Below are positions 56,683-61,020 of a DNA stretch of 61,020 nucleotides, piece by piece. The DNA is taken from NCBI GenBank assembly GCA_036823255.1, contig DAISGC010000008.1:1-61020 (forward strand), in the 5' to 3' direction. Made by a program: the position numbers and the translations under genes. This DNA is from UBA4658 sp002405485. GTDB taxonomy: Bacteria > Planctomycetota > Phycisphaerae > Phycisphaerales > UBA1924. Under the pieces are notes generated by a model. The model was not told the DNA's origin. It made no database searches and saw nothing but the letters and a program-made list of their open reading frames with translations. Position 1 is the stretch's first letter. The number at the start of each line of letters is the position of its first letter.

Positions 56683-57630
56683 TTACGCCTCCGTCACGTC
56701 ATACCGCGCCGCATACTTGCCGCTTTCCAGCCACTGGATCTGCCGAACGATGTCGTTCATGAGCGTGCTGGCGCCGAAGCGGAACCAGTCGGGGCTCAGC
56801 CAGGCGTCGCCGAGGGTTTCTTTGACCATGACGAGGTAGTGCAGCGATTCCTTGGCGGTGCGGATGCCGCCGGCGGGCTTCATGCCGACCATTTTGCCGG
56901 TGGCGAGATAGGCGTCGCGGATGGCTTCGAGCATGACGAGCGTGACGGGCATGGTGGCGGCGGGCTGGACCTTGCCGGTGGAGGTCTTGATGAACCCGGT
57001 GCCGGCGGGGCCGTCGCCGCCGTCTTGGAGCAGGGCTTCAATCGCGAGATCGCTCGCTCGGCGGGCGTTGTCGTAGGTTTCCAGTTCGCCGGTTTCGAGA
57101 ATGACTTTCAGGTGCACGTGCTCGCGCCCGCCGAGCGAGCTGGAGGCGTTGCAGACGGCCTTGACCTCGCGGATCTCTTCAGCCACTTCGTCGTATCGCC
57201 CCGCGAGAAAGCTGCCGCGGCTGATGACCATGTCGATCTCATCGGCCCCGTCGGCGATCGCGAGCTCAGTGTCGCGGATGCGGACGCTGAGCGGATACTG
57301 CCCGCTCGGAAAGCCGGTGGCGACCGCGGCCACTTTCACGTGGGTGTCACCGAGAGATTCGAGGGTTTCGCGAGCGGTGCGGATGAGCGCGGGATAGACG
57401 CAGACCGCCGCGGCTTTGGGAAGGTCGGGGCGCACCGGATCGGGAGTCACGGCTTTCTGGCAAAGGGCCCGCACCTTCTCCGGCGAGTCCTTGCCTTCAA
57501 GCGTGGTCAGATCGAGCATCGAGAGCGCGAGCAGCAGCCCGGCTTTCTTCGCCGAGGACTTTATGGAGCGGGTCTTGAACGACGCCGCCCGCTGCTCGGC
57601 CATGACGGCGTCGACGGTGCGGATGGACAT
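56683..57630 (-). CDS. deoC: Deoxyribose-phosphate aldolase
   Basis: 315 residues from ATG 57630, preceded by AGGA. TIM barrel with the Schiff-base Lys region LKVILETGEL, the following GFIKTSTG (catalytic Lys) and GMKPAGGIRT, plus VCVYPALI and GADEIDMVIS. It cleaves 2-deoxyribose-5-phosphate to acetaldehyde and glyceraldehyde 3-phosphate. The N-terminus is somewhat longer than in E. coli DeoC, as in the class of about 300-residue homologues. Same strand as the aldehyde dehydrogenase two genes further on. Confidence 0.93.
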   Translation of the reverse strand: MSIRTVDAVMAEQRAASFKTRSIKSSAKKAGLLLALSMLDLTTLEGKDSPEKVRALCQKAVTPDPVRPDLPKAAAVCVYPALIRTARETLESLGDTHVKVAAVATGFPSGQYPLSVRIRDTELAIADGADEIDMVISRGSFLAGRYDEVAEEIREVKAVCNASSSLGGREHVHLKVILETGELETYDNARRASDLAIEALLQDGGDGPAGTGFIKTSTGKVQPAATMPVTLVMLEAIRDAYLATGKMVGMKPAGGIRTAKESLHYLVMVKETLGDAWLSPDWFRFGASTLMNDIVRQIQWLESGKYAARYDVTEA

Positions 57631-57691
57631 GGTCGATCCTAGGAATGCACGCACACACGCGCCGGCCGGCGCTGGATCGCCGGCGGCGCAC

Positions 57692-58702
57692 TCACCCTTC
57701 GATCCGCGGGTCCACCCACTTGTACAGCACGTCCACCGCCAGATTGAACGCCACCAGCATGGTCGCGAAGATGAGCACCACGCCCATGATCAGGAACAGG
57801 TCCTTGTTCAGCACGCCGTTCACGAAGTGCTGCCCCATGCCCGGCACGCTGAAGACGCGCTCGACGACGAACGACCCGGTCATCGCCATCGCGCACGCGG
57901 GCCCGAGATAGCTGAGCACGGGCAGAAACGCGTTCTTGAGCGCGTGCTTCAGCAGGACGCGGCTCTCCGGCACGCCCTTGGCCCGGGCGGTGCGGATGTA
58001 GTCCGCCTTCAGGTTGTCGAGCATGCCCATCCTCGTCAGCCGCGCGATGTACGCCGCAAACGGAAGCGAGAGCGTGATCGCTGGAAGAATGATCTGATCC
58101 AGGTTGCCCCACCCACCAAGAGCACCAACGCCGAGCCAGACCGGAAACACCAGCACGAGCGTCGTGCCGATCACGAAGCTCGGCAAGCTGATCCCGACGA
58201 GCGCGACCACCAGCGTGATGAGATCGATCGGCGAGTTCGGCTTCACCGCGCCGATCACCCCCGCGGTGACGCCGATGACCAGCGCGATCGCCACCGCGCA
58301 GAATCCCAGCGTGACCGAAACCGGCAGCGCCGACGCCACGATCTCGTTCACCCGCCAGTCCTCATACTGCAGCGACGGCCCGAGATCGAACACGTACCGC
58401 TTGGGCGCAGCCAGCCCCGCCGCCTCCGCCGCCGACGCTCGCCGGGCGGCCTCCCCCGTGATCGTCTCCCGCACGAACCGAATGCCCAGCGCACTGTCCA
58501 GATACGACACGTAGAACCGGTCGAAGCGATCAAGGTTGTACTGGCGAAGCATCGCCTGCTTCACCTCCGCGGGCGGCTGCCGACCCTCGGGCTTCTCCAG
58601 CGGATTGCCCGGGATCGCCCACGCCAGCACCACCGTGAGCGTGTAGATCGCCAGCAGAATCACCGGAAACTGCGCGATCCGACGCACGATGAGGGGGATC
58701 AT
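57692..58702 (-). CDS. oppB: Peptide ABC transporter permease, OppB/DppB type
   Basis: 336 residues. TM helices at the N-terminus (FPVILLAIYTLTVVLAWAIPG) and five more in the C-terminal two thirds, with the permease signature EAA-like segment RTARAKGVPESRVLLKHALKNAFLPVL. A periplasmic insertion (about 60-120) is longer than in E. coli OppB. Its start overlaps the end of the substrate-binding gene by four bases. Confidence 0.93.
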   Translation of the reverse strand: MIPLIVRRIAQFPVILLAIYTLTVVLAWAIPGNPLEKPEGRQPPAEVKQAMLRQYNLDRFDRFYVSYLDSALGIRFVRETITGEAARRASAAEAAGLAAPKRYVFDLGPSLQYEDWRVNEIVASALPVSVTLGFCAVAIALVIGVTAGVIGAVKPNSPIDLITLVVALVGISLPSFVIGTTLVLVFPVWLGVGALGGWGNLDQIILPAITLSLPFAAYIARLTRMGMLDNLKADYIRTARAKGVPESRVLLKHALKNAFLPVLSYLGPACAMAMTGSFVVERVFSVPGMGQHFVNGVLNKDLFLIMGVVLIFATMLVAFNLAVDVLYKWVDPRIEG

Positions 58703-60675
58703 GGAGCGACTCCGACGCTGCGAGATTCAGGCGTTGACGTTCGCGCGTGGGATGAGGACGCATCCGTTCGAACCGCTCCCCGACTCCGGATGTCCGACTC
58801 CCCCGGAACTCCACGCCTCTTCGCCGGCAGCATCTTCGGCTTGTCCGGCCCCTTGCCGTCGCCCAGAATGTCAAAGTCCTGGATGTTCTCGATCTGCCGA
58901 GGATGGCTCGACACGCCCGTCAGCACGTGCGGGTCATACATCTGCATCTCGACATACTGGAACATCGGGAGGATCGGCAGATCCTCTTCCATGATCAGCT
59001 TCTCGGCCTGGTGCAGCAGTTCGAAGCGCTTCGCCGGGTCCTGCTCGTTGTCCGAGCGGTTCATCAGGTCTTCGAACTCCGCCGACGCATACTTGCGGTC
59101 GTTGTTGCCGTCATCCTTGCGCGACAGGTCGAGGAATGTCGCCGGGTCGCCAAAGTCGCCGAACCACGACCCGCGGCTGACCATGAAGTTCTGCCCGCGC
59201 ACATCGTTGCGGAAGACCTTGATCTCCTTCATCACCAGCTCGACGCTCACGCCCAGGTGCTCCTCCCAGTCCTTCTTGATCGCCTGCGCGATCAGATCGT
59301 GCCCGCCGTCCTTGGTGAACAGCACCTCGATCGTCGGCAGACCCTTGCCCCCCGGATACCCCGCCGCTGCAAGCTCACGCCGTGCCCGCTCAGGGTCGTA
59401 CGGCAACCCCTCCGGCGAGCGATACCCGGCGATCGACCCCGGCGGCACCAGCACCGAGACCGGCTTCTCACCCAGCCGTCGCACCTGATCGACGATCCGC
59501 TGCTTGTCCACCGCCATCGTGAAGGCGCGACGCACACGCTTGTCGGCAAACGGATTGTCCCGGCCATCCTTCAGCTTCGGCTGGCAGTTGAAGCTGTAGA
59601 AGTACGTCCCGAACGCCGAGTACGCCCCGACCCGGTTCCGCGGATCACTCGGCAACCGCCGGTCGATCTCCACCGGGTCCAGCCCTTCGGCAACCATCCG
59701 GTCATACTCGGCCTGATGCTCGCGGTAGAACTCGCGCTTCTGCGTCAGGATCTCCGCCCGGTACGGCGCGGCGACATCGCTCAGCCAGTGCACCGTCCCG
59801 GATCGAAACGCCAGCACCTGCGCGTTCACGTCCTCCACGCTCAGCATCAGCATCCGATCAAACCCGAGCCGCTCCTTCGCCCAGTAGTGCGGGTTCTTCT
59901 CAAAGGTCATGTCCCGCTTGAACCGCCACCCCGTGAGCATGTACGGCCCGTTGGAGATGAGCACCCCGCCCTTGGTCCAACCGCTCTTGGTGTTCAGCCG
60001 TCCGCTCGACTCATCCAGCACCTCGTACTGCCTCACCTGCGGCGGATACACCGGATAGAACGATGCGAACGCGAGCAACTCGAGGAAGTACGGCGTGGGC
60101 CGGCTCAGCGTGAACCTCAGCGTGAGATCATCCACCGCCGACAGCCGAACCATCTCGACAAACTTCTTCTCCGTCTCGGCCCACAGCGCCCGGGCATCGG
60201 CGGGGCCACCCTCTTTGCCGAACTCGGCAAGCCGCTGCTCACGCCACGTCGTAAACTCCTTGGCGCCCTCAATGATCTGCGCCATCGCGATGTAATCGCA
60301 TCCGGTGTCCGGCAGCAGCATCCGCCGCCAGGAATAGACAAAGTCGCTCGCTCGAACCGGCTCGCCGTTGGACCACTTGGCGTCGGGGCGCAGGAAGAAG
60401 GTGTAGGTCTTCCTGTCCTCGGAGAGCTCCCACCGCTCGCTCACGCCGGGCTTGACGTTGAACTCGTGCGAGAAGACGTCCAGCCCCACCAGCCCCTCAA
60501 ACAGCGCACGCCCGATCCGCAGGTCCTGCGACCACGACATCTTCTGCAGGTCCAGCGTCGTCACATCGCCCCGGTTGATGAACACGAAGTCCGGCTCGGG
60601 GCCGTCCTCATCGGTCGCGATCGTCACGCCCACCGCAACCAGGAGTATCAGCAGAGGAATCAGCAGCTTGACCAT
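58699..60675 (-). CDS. oppA: Peptide ABC transporter substrate-binding protein (SBP family 5)
   Basis: 658 residues. An N-terminal membrane anchor (LLIPLLILLVAVGVTIAT) without a lipobox Cys, then the type 5 solute-binding fold: RGDVTTLDLQKMSW, RALFEGLVGLD, AKWSNGEPVRASDFVYSWRRM, RRAFTMAVDKQRIVDQVR, YDPERARRELAAAGYPGGKGLP. The last about 45 residues after GDGKGPDKPK are a basic, Ser-rich tail not usual in the family. Binds oligopeptides outside the membrane and delivers them to OppB. Confidence 0.93.
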   Translation of the reverse strand: MVKLLIPLLILLVAVGVTIATDEDGPEPDFVFINRGDVTTLDLQKMSWSQDLRIGRALFEGLVGLDVFSHEFNVKPGVSERWELSEDRKTYTFFLRPDAKWSNGEPVRASDFVYSWRRMLLPDTGCDYIAMAQIIEGAKEFTTWREQRLAEFGKEGGPADARALWAETEKKFVEMVRLSAVDDLTLRFTLSRPTPYFLELLAFASFYPVYPPQVRQYEVLDESSGRLNTKSGWTKGGVLISNGPYMLTGWRFKRDMTFEKNPHYWAKERLGFDRMLMLSVEDVNAQVLAFRSGTVHWLSDVAAPYRAEILTQKREFYREHQAEYDRMVAEGLDPVEIDRRLPSDPRNRVGAYSAFGTYFYSFNCQPKLKDGRDNPFADKRVRRAFTMAVDKQRIVDQVRRLGEKPVSVLVPPGSIAGYRSPEGLPYDPERARRELAAAGYPGGKGLPTIEVLFTKDGGHDLIAQAIKKDWEEHLGVSVELVMKEIKVFRNDVRGQNFMVSRGSWFGDFGDPATFLDLSRKDDGNNDRKYASAEFEDLMNRSDNEQDPAKRFELLHQAEKLIMEEDLPILPMFQYVEMQMYDPHVLTGVSSHPRQIENIQDFDILGDGKGPDKPKMLPAKRRGVPGESDIRSRGAVRTDASSSHARTSTPESRSVGVAP

Positions 60676-60734
60676 CGGTGTTCACGCCCCTCTTGCCGCT
60701 GAAGCGGTCGGCACACACGACATCGATGCGCCGC

Positions 60735-60980
60735 TCACTCCACCCGGCGATATCGGCTGTCCTGCCCGGGACGCTCGCCGAAGATCCAGTCGTCGACCTT
60801 GCTGTTTTCCTGATAGGGCTTCTGGATCTCGTAGTTGCTCGCGCCAAGACCCCGCGCCCCGACCACCCGCTCATAACACCCCTGCATTCCCGAGGCCACG
60901 ATCAGCATCCCGGCACAGAGCGCCGCACGCGTCCACAAGCCCGCGCGGTCGCCCGCACAAACACCCGTCCGAACGCCCAT
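60735..60980 (-). CDS. Small lipoprotein
   Basis: 81 residues from ATG 60980 with AGGTG seven bases upstream; the frame stays open to the edge of the window. Signal peptide WTRAALCAGMLIVASGMQGC with the lipobox Cys at residue 35, then a short polar tail (NSKVDDWIFGERPGQ). No family recognised. It lies 59 bases upstream of the peptide-binding protein gene on the same strand and may be cotranscribed with it. Confidence 0.6.
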   Translation of the reverse strand: MGVRTGVCAGDRAGLWTRAALCAGMLIVASGMQGCYERVVGARGLGASNYEIQKPYQENSKVDDWIFGERPGQDSRYRRVE

Positions 60981-61020
60981 GTGAACACCTGCTCGGCCAC
61001 TGATTCGCATGTGCAACCTC

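Overview
The window is a chromosomal segment of a GC-rich bacterium, most likely a planctomycete of the class Phycisphaerae (inferred). Three exported or surface proteins carry paired EF-hand/dockerin-like units of the form DxDxxGxxxxxDIFxFLNAWF. A DUF1800/DUF1501 pair, small membrane proteins ending in a CPxCGYDL-type zinc ribbon, and in-frame GTGVPP-type dispersed repeats point the same way. No rRNA, phage or conjugation genes are visible.

Region by region: (1) 1-6300: an unrecognised protein and three exported proteins (HEAT-like, coiled-coil lipoprotein, CX4CH protein). (2) 6.4-14.9 kb: a compact minus-strand chemotaxis-type cassette in the order cheB-cheW-cheR-cheA-cheX-cheY, preceded by a von Willebrand A protein and a divergent single-domain receiver. 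(3) 14.9-21.5 kb: tRNA-Leu(GAG) with its own terminator, the DUF1800/DUF1501 pair and an HD hydrolase. (4) 21.5-24.8 kb: a scarred, foreign-looking island with a 21-bp tandem array, an integrase-type transposase remnant, an N-truncated RHS protein ending in a Cys-rich tip, and an AT-rich downstream gene that could be its immunity partner. (5) 24.85-31.55 kb: a tightly overlapping histidine operon, hisG-C-B-H-F-A/IE-D, including a HisA-HisIE fusion. It is preceded by a promoter, a 14-codon leader peptide with seven His codons and a 1:2 / 2:3 / 3:4 attenuator. (6) 31.6-41.8 kb: Rrf2 regulator, CarH-like B12 sensor without a DNA-binding domain, M24 peptidase, tRNA nucleotidyltransferase, two ClpP/NfeD-like exported paralogues, M3 peptidase and a PlsC-like acyltransferase. 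(7) 41.86-42.14 kb: a promoter, foldable transcript and T-rich end that look like a structured non-coding RNA. (8) 42.1-49.7 kb: DUF3299 protein, an ABC permease/ATPase pair split by an inserted gene, two membrane zinc-ribbon proteins and an exported Gly-zipper protein. (9) 50-61 kb: a GT4 glycosyltransferase, a repeat-rich exported protein, aldehyde dehydrogenase, lipoprotein, DeoC, and OppB/OppA-type peptide-transport genes.

The his genes form one attenuated biosynthetic unit. The che genes form one phosphorelay without a receptor in view. DeoC and the aldehyde dehydrogenase could together channel deoxyribose-phosphate carbon through acetaldehyde. The most distinctive items are the his attenuator, the RHS tip/immunity candidate, the candidate ncRNA, and a family of palindromic REP-like repeats that has entered intergenic regions and, in frame, the aldehyde dehydrogenase gene. 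Family assignments come from motif reading; no database search was possible.
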